The notes below the pieces were generated by a model. That model worked only from the letters and a program-made list of their open reading frames with translations, did no database searches and had not been told where the DNA came from. This document shows, in pieces, positions 1 through 6,558 of a stretch of 6,757 bases of DNA. Source of the stretch: Deltaproteobacteria bacterium (GTDB lineage: Bacteria; Desulfobacterota; Desulfobacteria; Desulfobacterales; C00003060); the NCBI GenBank assembly GCA_019309815.1, contig JAFDFO010000199.1:1-6757 (forward strand). Direction: 5' to 3'. Both the position numbers and the translations under genes were made by a program. Position 1 is the first letter of the stretch; each line of letters starts with the position of its first letter.

Positions 1-539
1 CCTGCCCTCGACCGCACATAGCTCAAGGCGGCATGGGCAGACTCCTGCATAACCTCGCCCAGCTTTCCTGTCACGGTGAGCTTTCCTTTACCAGGCATGA
101 TGACTGTCTCAATGTTAAGCAGTTCTCCGCCAACGTGTGTCCACGCCATGCCTGTGGCCATACCAATCTCGTCCTTTTCTTCCAGCTCCCCGTACCGGAA
201 CCTGGGAACACCAAGGTACTTCTGGACAGACTGAGCAGTTATCTTGATCGATTTCTTCCCATCCTCTTTGACAATCTCTCGGGCGACCTTGCGACAGATG
301 GAAGCAATTTCACGCTCAAGGTTCCGTACACCAGCCTCCCGGGTATAACGGCGGATAATCATCTGAATAGCGTTCTTAGTAAACTGGACGTTCTCCTCCG
401 TCAGTCCGTTCGTTTCGGTCTGTTTTGGCACCAGGAATCCCTCAGCGATTTTCAGCTTGTCATACTCCGTGTATCCAGCCAGCCGAATGATCTCCATACG
501 GTCCTGAAGCGGGAGTGGAATTCCGTGCAGGCTGTTAGC
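1..539 (-). pseudogene. lon: Lon protease, continuation after the frameshift (AAA+ lid and start of the protease domain), cut by the window edge
   Basis: Read from 539 leftward, this frame stays open for 179 codons to the window edge. It begins ANSLHGIPLPLQDRMEIIRL, the segment that directly follows sensor 1 in Lon. Next come the small AAA+ lid helices, YTREAGVRNLEREIA with the sensor-2 region, and the KYLGVPRFRYGE linker. The start of the S16 protease domain follows (MAWTHVGGELLNIET, PGKGKLTVTGKLGEVMQES). The catalytic Ser-Lys dyad would lie beyond the left edge and is not seen. There is no start codon or ribosome-binding site at the junction, so this part is probably not translated if the frameshift is real. 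The frame is free of stops and well conserved, so the lesion is recent or artefactual. Confidence 0.9.
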
Positions 540-1947
540 CATCAACATCCAGGTAATGGTCATTGAATGCAAAATTCTGCTCGGGATCAAGGACTTCGAG
601 CAGGGCTGCTGAAGGGTCACCTCGAAAATCAATGCTCATCTTATCTACTTCGTCCAGACAGAAAACCGGATTGTTCACTTTGGCCTTTTTAAGCGACTGA
701 ATGATCTTGCCGGGCATTGCTCCAATATAGGTGCGTCGATGCCCGCGGATCTCTGCCTCGTCCCGAACGCCACCCAATGACAGCCGCACAAGCACCCGCC
801 CTGTGGCCCTCGCCACTGATTTTGCCAAGGAGGTCTTCCCCACCCCGGGCGGCCCTACAAAACACAAGATCGGGCCTCGTATTTTCCGGACCAGCTTTTG
901 TACGGCCAGATACTCCAGTATGCGCTCTTTAGGCTTCTCCAGTCCATAGTGATCTTCTTCCAGAATGCCTTCCGCCTTATCAATGTCCGAGTGAAGCTTG
1001 CTTCGGTCAAACCAGGGGAGATTGATGAGCCATTCGATATAATTACGTACCACTGTCCCCTCTGCCGACATGGGCGCCATAAGCTTGAGTTTCTTGAACT
1101 CCTGTCTCACCTTTGCTGCGGCCTCTTTAGACATACGCCTACGTTTGATACGGCCTTGGAGTTCGTCTAACTCGCTCTTGTGGTCATCCTTGCCCCCCAT
1201 CTCTTTCTGAATGGCCCGCATTTGTTCATTGAGATAGTATTCCCTCTGGGTCTTTTCCATCTGCTTCTTGACCCGGCCTTTGATTCTCTGCTCCATCTTG
1301 AAGATTTCAATTTCACTCTGCATCAGACGGAAAAGAAGGCTCATGCGCTCCATCACCGGAACCGTCTCAAGCAACTCCTGTTTGTCCTGGATCTTGAAAT
1401 TGAAGTGAGCAGCCACCGTGTCAGACAGTTGGGATACGTCGGTTATCGATGAAACATTGCCGATGAGATCCTTGGAAATGTTCTTGTTGATCTTGGCGTA
1501 CTTTTCAAACATTTCAACGACTGTTCGGCCAACAGCTTCACTCTCCGCTTCCGTGACCTCTGGGTCGAGAATCAGCTCAATTTCGCCCAGAGCATACTTC
1601 TCTTTCTCAATAAAGCGGATGATACGAGCCCGCCCCTTACCCTCAACCAGTGCCTTGACCGTTCCGTCCGGGAGCCGGAGAAGTTGGAGGACCGTCCCGA
1701 TCGTCCCCACTCCATAGACGTCCTTTTCACCAGGAGAGTCTACTCCGGCATTCTTTTGGGTAACGAGCAGGATCTTTTTATCCAAATTCATGGCGTTAGA
1801 CAGGGCGTTCACTGACTTGGCACGTCCCACGAAGAGAGGCACCACCATGTGAGGAAAAACCACCACATCCCTCAGTGGAAGCAGGGGAAGAGTAACTTTC
1901 TGTTCTAAATTAGTCATTGGCTTCTTCAACTTAGGGATGTTAGACAT
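535..1947 (-). CDS. lon: Lon protease, N-terminal and ATPase portion, truncated by a frameshift
   Basis: This is the first 470 codons of the ATP-dependent cytosolic protease Lon, which degrades misfolded and regulatory proteins. The N-terminal substrate-binding (LAN/PUA-like) domain covers about residues 18-215 and includes LPLLPLRDVVVFPHMVVPLF. A long helical, coiled-coil linker follows (about 215-300, with KKQMEKTQREYYLNEQM). The AAA+ module begins near 330, with Walker A GPPGVGKT at 365-372 and Walker B FCLDEVD at 429-435. The frame runs through DPEQNFAFNDHYLDVD and then meets a stop (TAA, 535-537). At that point family members continue with about 11 residues ending in the sensor-1 strand. 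The frame reopens one phase over (see 1-539). As written, the product keeps ATP-binding motifs but lacks sensor 1, sensor 2 and the protease domain. It starts 47 nt after clpX. The ribosome-binding site is weak, and an in-frame ATG at 1917 (MTNLEQ) is an alternative start. Confidence 0.93.
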   Translation of the reverse strand: MSNIPKLKKPMTNLEQKVTLPLLPLRDVVVFPHMVVPLFVGRAKSVNALSNAMNLDKKILLVTQKNAGVDSPGEKDVYGVGTIGTVLQLLRLPDGTVKALVEGKGRARIIRFIEKEKYALGEIELILDPEVTEAESEAVGRTVVEMFEKYAKINKNISKDLIGNVSSITDVSQLSDTVAAHFNFKIQDKQELLETVPVMERMSLLFRLMQSEIEIFKMEQRIKGRVKKQMEKTQREYYLNEQMRAIQKEMGGKDDHKSELDELQGRIKRRRMSKEAAAKVRQEFKKLKLMAPMSAEGTVVRNYIEWLINLPWFDRSKLHSDIDKAEGILEEDHYGLEKPKERILEYLAVQKLVRKIRGPILCFVGPPGVGKTSLAKSVARATGRVLVRLSLGGVRDEAEIRGHRRTYIGAMPGKIIQSLKKAKVNNPVFCLDEVDKMSIDFRGDPSAALLEVLDPEQNFAFNDHYLDVDG

Positions 1948-1994
1948 AGCTTACATTTATGCAAGAATAAGCACGTTAAGAAACATGCATGTAG

Positions 1995-2678
1995 CTACTG
2001 AGACGAAACCGCTTCCTTTGGCTGTTCTAAAAGCAGAATCGGCTCCTCACCGCTAAGAATGACCTCCTCGTTGATCACGCATTCCTTGACAGAATCCATC
2101 GAAGGAATGTCATACATGATGTCAAGCATAGCCGCTTCCATGACGGCCCTTAGTCCCCGCGCCCCGGATTTTCGTCCCATAGATTTTCCGGAGATAGCTT
2201 TCAAGGCTCCGTCCGTAAAGCGAAGAGAGACGTTTTCAAATTCAAAGAGCTTCTGGAACTGCTTCACCAGGGCATTCTTGGGTTCTGTCAGGATCCTGAC
2301 CAGCGCAGTCTCATTCAGTTCACCAAGTGTTGCGATGACCGGAAGTCGCCCCACAAACTCCGGAATCAGCCCGAATTTCAGGAGGTCTTCTGGCTGAACC
2401 ATCTGTAGTATCTTGCCAATGTCTCGTCGTTTTCGACTTCTTACATCGGCTCCAAATCCCATGACCTTGCCACCCAGTCTATGCTGTATGATCTCTTCCA
2501 GCCCATTGAAGGTCCCCCCGCATATAAACAAGATATTCGATGTATCAACCTTCACAAAATCCTGCTGCGGGTGTTTTCGGCCTCCTTTTGGCGGCACACT
2601 GGCGGTAGTCCCTTCGATGATCTTGAGAAGTGCCTGTTGTACCCCCTCGCCTGAGACATCGCGCGTTATGGACGGGTT
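1995..2678 (-). pseudogene. clpX: ClpX unfoldase, C-terminal portion after the frameshift
   Basis: The second ClpX frame is open from 2678 to the TAG at 1995, 227 codons plus stop. It starts with NPSITRDVSGEGVQQALLK, which in the family follows the Walker B segment. It includes the RKH pore motif (GGRKHPQQ), the sensor-1 strand ILFICGG, the ClpP-docking loop as MGFGA (IGF in E. coli), the arginine-finger region FGLIPEFVGRLP and the sensor-2 motif KSGARGLR. The C-terminus looks complete. Counting both fragments, 394 codons remain of an expected 420 or so, which fits the loss of about 12 plus 15 residues at the two junctions. A GTG at 2595-2597 gives a 200-residue open frame, but nothing suggests it is a real start. 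lon begins 47 nt downstream, so the two are probably co-transcribed. Confidence 0.92.
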
Positions 2679-3177
2679 ATCCCCTTTGCGCGCGGATTAT
2701 GTTCTCAACATCTTCTCCCACATATCCCGCCTCGGTCAGGGAGGTCGCATCTGCAATAGTAAACGGGACATCCAGAAACTTGGCCAGGGTCTGCGCCAGA
2801 AGCGTTTTTCCACAGCCGGTAGGCCCGATCAGCAGGGCATTGCTCTTCTGCAGCTCCACATCATCCGTGTTCACCATTGTCTCAAGACGCTTGTAATGGT
2901 TGTGCACAGCGACTGCCAGGATCTTCTTGGCAAGGTCCTGCTCAATCACATAACCATCCAAAAAGGCCTTGATCGTGGCTGGTATAGGAAATTCCCCCGT
3001 TTTCTGGGTCCGCGCTTCTTTTTCGTACTCCTCCTCAATAATCTCAATACACAGCTCAATGCACTCGTCGCAAATATAGACTGCGGGTCCTGCAATCAGC
3101 TTCTTGACTTCCTCCTGACTTTTGCCGCAAAACGAACACCTCAAACCGTCGGCATTGGCGCTTCTTCGCTTCGTCAT
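2677..3177 (-). CDS. clpX: ClpX unfoldase, N-terminal portion, truncated by deletions
   Basis: ClpX is the hexameric AAA+ unfoldase that hands substrates to ClpP. This fragment has 166 residues. It holds the N-terminal zinc-binding dimerisation domain with CxxC pairs at C14/C17 and C36/C39, Walker A GPTGCGKT at 118-125, and the GYVG pore loop at 151-154. After VENII the sequence jumps to RAQRG, missing about 12 residues that lie between them in the family. It then meets TAA (2677-2679) where the Walker B stretch (IVYIDEID in E. coli) should be. I chose the ATG at 3177 because a strong GGAGGA Shine-Dalgarno sits 4 nt upstream. A TTG at 3189 would overlap that site. The family's YVIGQ reads YVIEQ here. 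clpP lies 172 nt upstream, and a candidate promoter lies in that gap. A product from this frame could bind zinc but would have no complete ATPase site. Confidence 0.93.
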   Translation of the reverse strand: MTKRRSANADGLRCSFCGKSQEEVKKLIAGPAVYICDECIELCIEIIEEEYEKEARTQKTGEFPIPATIKAFLDGYVIEQDLAKKILAVAVHNHYKRLETMVNTDDVELQKSNALLIGPTGCGKTLLAQTLAKFLDVPFTIADATSLTEAGYVGEDVENIIRAQRG

Positions 3178-3255
3178 GAATTCCTCCAAAGATGTGCTTG
3201 GTTCGGCCCTTCAGGGGAAAGGTCTATTGTCCCATTCTTTGAGCGTAATATATGC

Positions 3256-3283
3256 ATTATAAGACCGTTTGGTGAAAAGGCAA
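3256..3283 (-). promoter_or_regulatory. Candidate sigma-70 promoter for clpX (and lon)
   Basis: In the 172-nt clpP-clpX gap, a perfect TATAAT (3256-3261) lies 16 nt from TTGCCT (3278-3283, four of six matches to TTGACA), reading toward clpX. A start near 3249 would give a leader of about 70 nt. This would let clpX-lon be expressed apart from tig-clpP. An ACCGTTT...AAACGGT inverted repeat (3264-3297) covers the -35 element and spacer and may be an operator. The assignment rests on consensus match only. Confidence 0.5.
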
Positions 3284-3297
3284 TCCAAAAAAACGGT
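3264..3297. repeat. Inverted repeat over the candidate clpX promoter
   Basis: Seven-base arms ACCGTTT (3264-3270) and AAACGGT (3291-3297) are separated by 20 nt and span the -35 element of the candidate clpX promoter. Extra inner pairing (GG with CC) is possible if a four-base A bulge is allowed. It could be an operator, or the remnant of a weak terminator after clpP. The T-run on the minus strand lies inside the hairpin, which argues against a standard Rho-independent terminator. Confidence 0.35.
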
Positions 3298-3349
3298 GTT
3301 TCTAACCCCTATCCATAACCTGCAAATAGCAGGCCTAAACCCAACGTGC

Positions 3350-3970
3350 CTACTTCGTTTTTTTCTTCTCTTTGGGGGTTGGAGTCGTTTCACGCTGGCT
3401 GATTACGTGATCTATAATCCCGTATTCCTTGGACTCCTGGCTGCTCATGAAAAAATCGCGATCTGTATCTTTCTGAATAGTTTCAATGTCCTGGTGCGTA
3501 TGCAAGGAAAGGATCTCGTTCAAGGTCTCCCGCATCCGCAAGATCTCTTTTGCCTGGATGGCCACGTCTGAAGCCTGACCTTGAAACGCACCCATTGGCT
3601 GGTGGATGAGAATCCTGGCATTTGGGAGCGCATATCGTTTCCCCTGTGTCCCTGCAGCCAACAGCACCGCACCCATGCTGGCTGCCTGGCCCATGCACAG
3701 CGTGCAGATGTCGGGTTTTACATAACGCATTGTATCATACACGGCCAGGCCCGCGCTCACCAAACCACCGGGGGAATTCACATAGAAATTGATGTCTTTA
3801 TCTGGATCGTCTGCTTCCAGGAAGAGCAACTGGGCAATCAGAAGATTGGCAATCTCGTCGGTCAGGGGTGTCCCCAGGAAGACAATTCTGTCTTTGAGCA
3901 GCCTTGAATATATATCATAAGCTCTCTCCCCGCGGCTACTCTGCTCGATAACTATTGGAATAAGCGGCAT
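3350..3970 (-). CDS. clpP: ATP-dependent Clp protease proteolytic subunit ClpP
   Basis: ClpP is a 206-residue serine peptidase of family S14. It forms the double-heptamer barrel that degrades proteins unfolded by ClpX or ClpA. The catalytic triad is complete: Ser98 in GQAASMGA, His123 in ILIHQP and Asp172 in TDRDFF. The N-terminus (MPLIPIVIEQSSRGER) matches the mature E. coli enzyme, so there is little or no propeptide. The C-terminus ends in a lysine-rich tail, KEKKKTK. The ATG overlaps the tig stop by one base (TAATG). A strong AGGAGG at 3977-3982, inside the tig coding end, lies 6 nt upstream, so translation is probably coupled to tig. The gene is intact in every respect, unlike its partner clpX. 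Confidence 0.98.
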   Translation of the reverse strand: MPLIPIVIEQSSRGERAYDIYSRLLKDRIVFLGTPLTDEIANLLIAQLLFLEADDPDKDINFYVNSPGGLVSAGLAVYDTMRYVKPDICTLCMGQAASMGAVLLAAGTQGKRYALPNARILIHQPMGAFQGQASDVAIQAKEILRMRETLNEILSLHTHQDIETIQKDTDRDFFMSSQESKEYGIIDHVISQRETTPTPKEKKKTK

Positions 3971-5352
3971 TATTCGCCTCCTTGCGCGTTTTCGTCTGTC
4001 TTTGTCTCAGATTCTGATTCCTGTGTACCGGTTTCAGGCTTTTGTGCCTCTGCTGTATCCGCTTCTATTGTTTCAATCGTACCATTTTCGATGATAAACT
4101 TGACAGCCTCTTTTTCGAGAGTTTTCTGATTGAAAACCTCATAGGCCTCCTTATGGGCGTTGTGGAACTGCTTGATTGTCTCCACTGTCTGATTCATGGC
4201 CTCGCCCAACTCGTTATAACCCTGCTCCAGCATTTCATCTGTCAGGGCAAGCCCCTCCTGGTCAATGACTTTCTGTAAGAGCAAATACTCACGCACCCGT
4301 TTTTCGGCTTCGGGATGATACCTCTTGGAAAGGCCCTCTTCGGTCTGACCTGTATCCTCCAGAGACATGCCCCTGTAAGATAACGCATCGTGGGTTTCCT
4401 GAACCAAAGCGGATAATTCATGTTTGACGAGGACTTCGGGAAGTTCAAAATCCTGCTGTCCGATCAGCGTGTCTACAATATCGGTGCGGAGTGCCCTTTC
4501 GGACTGAGTCTCATATCTCCTTTCCAGTTGCTTGCTGATGGCTTCCCTGAGCTCAGCCAGAGTCTGATACTCCCCCAAATCTTTCGCAAATTCGTCATCA
4601 ATATCAGGCAGGACCTCTTCTTTGATCTCCTTGACAGTGACAGTGAATGTAATGTCCAGATCGGCCAGCTCTTTGTTGAAATAGTCGGCTGGAAAATGCA
4701 TCGGGAATTCCTTCGTCTCGTTGGGAAGCATTCCAACAAGCTGCTGATCGAAGTCTTCCAGTATCCGTCCTGAACCAACCTCAACAATAAAGTTCTCGGT
4801 TTTGCCGGTCGGCGCAAACGATTCGCCGTCTTTGAAACCCTCGTAGTCAATGACGACATAGTCTCCGTGTTCAATCGGACGATCCTCCTCGATGCTTTTC
4901 AGCTGGGCCTGATTCTTCTGCAACATCTTAACCTGTGTATCAACCTCCTCATCACCAACCTTGTGAACTCTCTTTGTAAGCTGAAGGCCTTTGACGTTCA
5001 AGTCATCGATGGGCGGCTGCACCTCTATAGTCGCAGAATAAACATAGGGCTGGCCCTTTTCGAGCTCCGGAGGATCCACAAGCGGTTCAGCAAGGGGAAC
5101 AAGCCCTACCTCACGCAGCGCTTCCACGTAAGAATTCTGGATCAACTGCCCTGAAACCTCGGCATGCACATCCTTCCCGAAGCGCCGTTCAAGGAGAGAA
5201 AGCGGAACTTTTCCCTGACGAAACCCTTTAATCTTGACATTCTTTTTCAGGGTTTTGTACGACTTGTCCAGCTCCAGCATCACGTCGGCCTCTGGGATTT
5301 CCACGTTCAGGACTTTCTTGACTGTGCTAAGATCTTGTATGTCTACTTTCAT
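3970..5352 (-). CDS. tig: Trigger factor, ribosome-associated chaperone and peptidyl-prolyl isomerase
   Basis: Trigger factor (460 residues) docks at the ribosomal exit tunnel and shields nascent chains. The N-terminal ribosome-binding domain carries the signature GFRQGKVP at 43-50. An FKBP-type prolyl isomerase domain covers about 158-245 (DYVVIDYEGFKDGESF through FTVTVKEI). The helical chaperone domain follows to about 430. The last 30 residues are an acidic, low-complexity tail rich in E, T, S and Q. The open frame extends 46 codons further upstream, but that stretch is the translated tRNA-Leu gene, so the ATG at 5352 is the start. It is preceded by AGGAAAGAG and begins the family-like MKVDIQDLS. 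It lies 26 nt after the tRNA-Leu 3' end, so both probably share a transcript, with clpP downstream. Confidence 0.97.
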   Translation of the reverse strand: MKVDIQDLSTVKKVLNVEIPEADVMLELDKSYKTLKKNVKIKGFRQGKVPLSLLERRFGKDVHAEVSGQLIQNSYVEALREVGLVPLAEPLVDPPELEKGQPYVYSATIEVQPPIDDLNVKGLQLTKRVHKVGDEEVDTQVKMLQKNQAQLKSIEEDRPIEHGDYVVIDYEGFKDGESFAPTGKTENFIVEVGSGRILEDFDQQLVGMLPNETKEFPMHFPADYFNKELADLDITFTVTVKEIKEEVLPDIDDEFAKDLGEYQTLAELREAISKQLERRYETQSERALRTDIVDTLIGQQDFELPEVLVKHELSALVQETHDALSYRGMSLEDTGQTEEGLSKRYHPEAEKRVREYLLLQKVIDQEGLALTDEMLEQGYNELGEAMNQTVETIKQFHNAHKEAYEVFNQKTLEKEAVKFIIENGTIETIEADTAEAQKPETGTQESESETKTDENAQGGE

Positions 5353-5378
5353 AAAAGCTCTTTCCTGGTCGATTCCAC

Positions 5379-5466
5379 TGGTGCGAGAGGGGGGATTTGA
5401 ACCCCCAATCCCTTTGCGGGAGCTGGATCCTAAGTCCAGTGCGTATGCCAGTTTCGCCACTCTCGC
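5379..5466 (-). tRNA. tRNA-Leu (anticodon UAG)
   Basis: An 88-nt class II tRNA with an encoded CCA. The acceptor strands GCGAGAG and CTCTCGC pair fully. The anticodon arm is CTGGA-CTTAGGA-TCCAG, giving anticodon TAG, which reads CUN leucine codons. There is a long variable arm (CTCCCGCAAAGGGA) and a T arm GGGGGTTCAAATCCCCC. A standard promoter lies about 40 nt upstream, and tig begins 26 nt downstream, so the tRNA is probably processed out of the tig-clpP transcript. Confidence 0.97.
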
Positions 5467-5506
5467 ACAAAGAGTATTGATTTTCTGCAAAAGAAACAGA
5501 ATACTA

Positions 5507-5537
5507 ATTATAACAGATTAATGACCATCTGTTGCAA
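5507..5537 (-). promoter_or_regulatory. Candidate promoter for tRNA-Leu-tig-clpP
   Basis: A perfect TATAAT (5507-5512) lies 19 nt from TTGCAA (5532-5537, four of six matches). Transcription would begin near 5500, about 34 nt ahead of the tRNA. A second possible promoter lies farther up on the same strand: perfect TTGACA (5593-5598), 17-nt spacer and a weak TACTTT (5570-5575). Either could drive the operon. Confidence 0.5.
5512..5533. repeat. Operator-like dyad in the divergent promoter region
   Basis: AACAGAT (5512-5518) and ATCTGTT (5527-5533) form a perfect 7-bp inverted repeat with an 8-nt spacer. It sits between the -35 and -10 elements of the candidate tRNA-Leu-tig promoter and overlaps the -35 of the opposing candidate promoter. 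The size and placement fit a dimeric regulator site. No regulator can be named. Confidence 0.4.
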
Positions 5538-5550
5538 GAAAAAATATAAT
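5521..5550 (+). promoter_or_regulatory. Candidate divergent promoter for the amidase
   Basis: On the plus strand a perfect TATAAT (5545-5550) lies 18 nt from ATGACC (5521-5526), which matches the central TGAC of TTGACA. The start would be near 5557, leaving a leader of about 57 nt to ATG 5614 or 114 nt to ATG 5671. The element overlaps the opposing tRNA-Leu promoter, so the two may compete for polymerase. Confidence 0.35.
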
Positions 5551-5564
5551 AAACTTTAACAAGC

Positions 5565-5590
5565 ATCGGAAAGTATTGTCTACTTCCGAT
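5565..5590. repeat. Imperfect hairpin in the tig-amidase intergenic region
   Basis: ATCGGAA (5565-5571) pairs with TTCCGAT (5584-5590). With one bulged A the stem extends to 10 bp around a 5-nt loop. No T-run follows directly on either strand, so a terminator is unlikely. It lies in the leader of the amidase if the plus-strand promoter is right, and over the spacer of the distal minus-strand promoter. Confidence 0.4.
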
Positions 5591-5670
5591 CTTGTCAAGG
5601 GGCATTGACTGGAATGGTACGTTCAATTTCAAGTAGTTGTAGGCATCCTGGGACCTTTTATCGTGGGCAC

Positions 5671-6408
5671 ATGCTTTTACGCCTGATGTGGGCACATCTC
5701 CTGGTGTTGGGTTGGATGTTCCATAATATAGCCCCTGCCGGCGCCGTATCCCTCCCAGACGATTTGCCACGCCAGAGGGTCGTCGTGATAGACCCTGGGC
5801 ATGGCGGTGATGACGTGGGTGCCGTAGGGCCGTCCGGCCTTGTGGAAAAAGCTGTGACGCTGTCAGTCGCCCAGAAAATGAAGGAGATTCTTTCAGAAAC
5901 CTGCGAAGTCCACCTGACGCGCAACGGCGATTTCGCCGTCGATCTTGAAGATCGCACCGCAGTAGCAAACCATTACCGGGCAGACGTTTTTGTCAGCCTT
6001 CACGCGGGTGGCGCCTTTCGGCACCAGGGCCGCGGCACGGTGATCTTCTACTACGGTCATAGCAGAAGCTTGGAGTCTTTTGCCCCCGAGGAACACGGAG
6101 ATTCCCTGGAAATCAATGAAGAACCCACACGCTGGGACGAGGTCCAAGACAAGCATGGGGTCAGGGCCCAGCTTCTGGCAGGGCTCGTGCGCGGTCATCT
6201 CCGGGAACAAATCAGTCCCGTGGACATTGGCACACGTAAGGCCCCCTGCCTGGTTCTCCGCGGAGCTGATATGCCGGCCATCCTGGTTGAGATCGCTCAT
6301 CTGAGTCATCCTGCCGAGGAGGCAGACCTCAGGAAACCGGAAGTGATTAGGGCTGCTGCAGAAGCTATATCTGACGCCATAAAGGAATACTTCACAGAAT
6401 ATCCCTAA
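5671..6408 (+). CDS. N-acetylmuramoyl-L-alanine amidase (Amidase_3 family), secreted
   Basis: A 245-residue zinc amidase that cuts the bond between N-acetylmuramic acid and the stem peptide of peptidoglycan, acting in cell separation or wall turnover. It has an N-terminal signal peptide (residues 1-25: MLLR, a hydrophobic core, then APAGA as a likely signal peptidase site). The Amidase_3 domain fills the rest. Zinc ligands and catalytic residues are visible: His44 in DPGHGG, Glu59 in GLVEK, His111 in SLHAGG and Glu207 in ILVEIAHLSHP. An acidic insert at about 134-162 sits where related amidases carry a regulatory helix. No AMIN, SPOR or LysM domain is present, unlike E. coli AmiC. The start is uncertain: ATG 5671 gives the best signal peptide but a poor ribosome-binding site, while ATG 5614 has AAGGGG about 11 nt upstream and adds 19 residues. 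It is transcribed away from tRNA-Leu-tig. Confidence 0.92.
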   Translation: MLLRLMWAHLLVLGWMFHNIAPAGAVSLPDDLPRQRVVVIDPGHGGDDVGAVGPSGLVEKAVTLSVAQKMKEILSETCEVHLTRNGDFAVDLEDRTAVANHYRADVFVSLHAGGAFRHQGRGTVIFYYGHSRSLESFAPEEHGDSLEINEEPTRWDEVQDKHGVRAQLLAGLVRGHLREQISPVDIGTRKAPCLVLRGADMPAILVEIAHLSHPAEEADLRKPEVIRAAAEAISDAIKEYFTEYP

Positions 6409-6415
6409 TTGCAGG

Positions 6416-6434
6416 TGCAACCAAATTGGTTGCA
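6416..6434. repeat. Perfect dyad after the amidase gene
   Basis: TGCAACCAA and TTGGTTGCA form a perfect 9-bp inverted repeat around one central base. It starts 8 nt after the amidase stop and extends by one G-T and one G-C pair outward. As RNA it would make a tight hairpin, but TCCCCTAAC follows instead of a T-run. It may protect the 3' end or bind a protein rather than end transcription. Confidence 0.45.
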
Positions 6435-6466
6435 TCCCCTAACACATCATGATAAATAAGAATATA

Positions 6467-6543
<77 letters not shown>

Positions 6544-6558
6544 CCTCACCAAATCCAA

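Noticed and set aside
535..541. Programmed ribosomal frameshifting in lon (and likewise in clpX)
   Set aside because: Conserved residues are missing at the junctions, not merely out of phase, so a frameshift could not restore a full protein. No slippery heptamer with a downstream structure is evident.
33..566. A 177-codon open frame on the plus strand
   Set aside because: It is antisense to the downstream Lon fragment, which is clearly recognisable on the minus strand.
1983..1992. ACATGCATGT palindrome in the clpX-lon gap as an operator
   Set aside because: A single 10-bp palindrome with no promoter match around it is too little to call a regulatory site.
2413..3318. A 301-codon open frame on the plus strand
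   Set aside because: It is antisense to clpX, whose two frames match a known family end to end. Its own translation looks like no protein family. Its length only reflects the lack of stops opposite conserved codons.
3300..3330. A terminator after clpP from the CCTGC/GCAGG hairpin
   Set aside because: The stem has only 5 bp and no T-run follows it directly on the minus strand.
5353..5490. A 46-codon N-terminal extension of trigger factor
   Set aside because: It is a translation of the tRNA-Leu gene. The family-like N-terminus and ribosome-binding site place the start at 5352.
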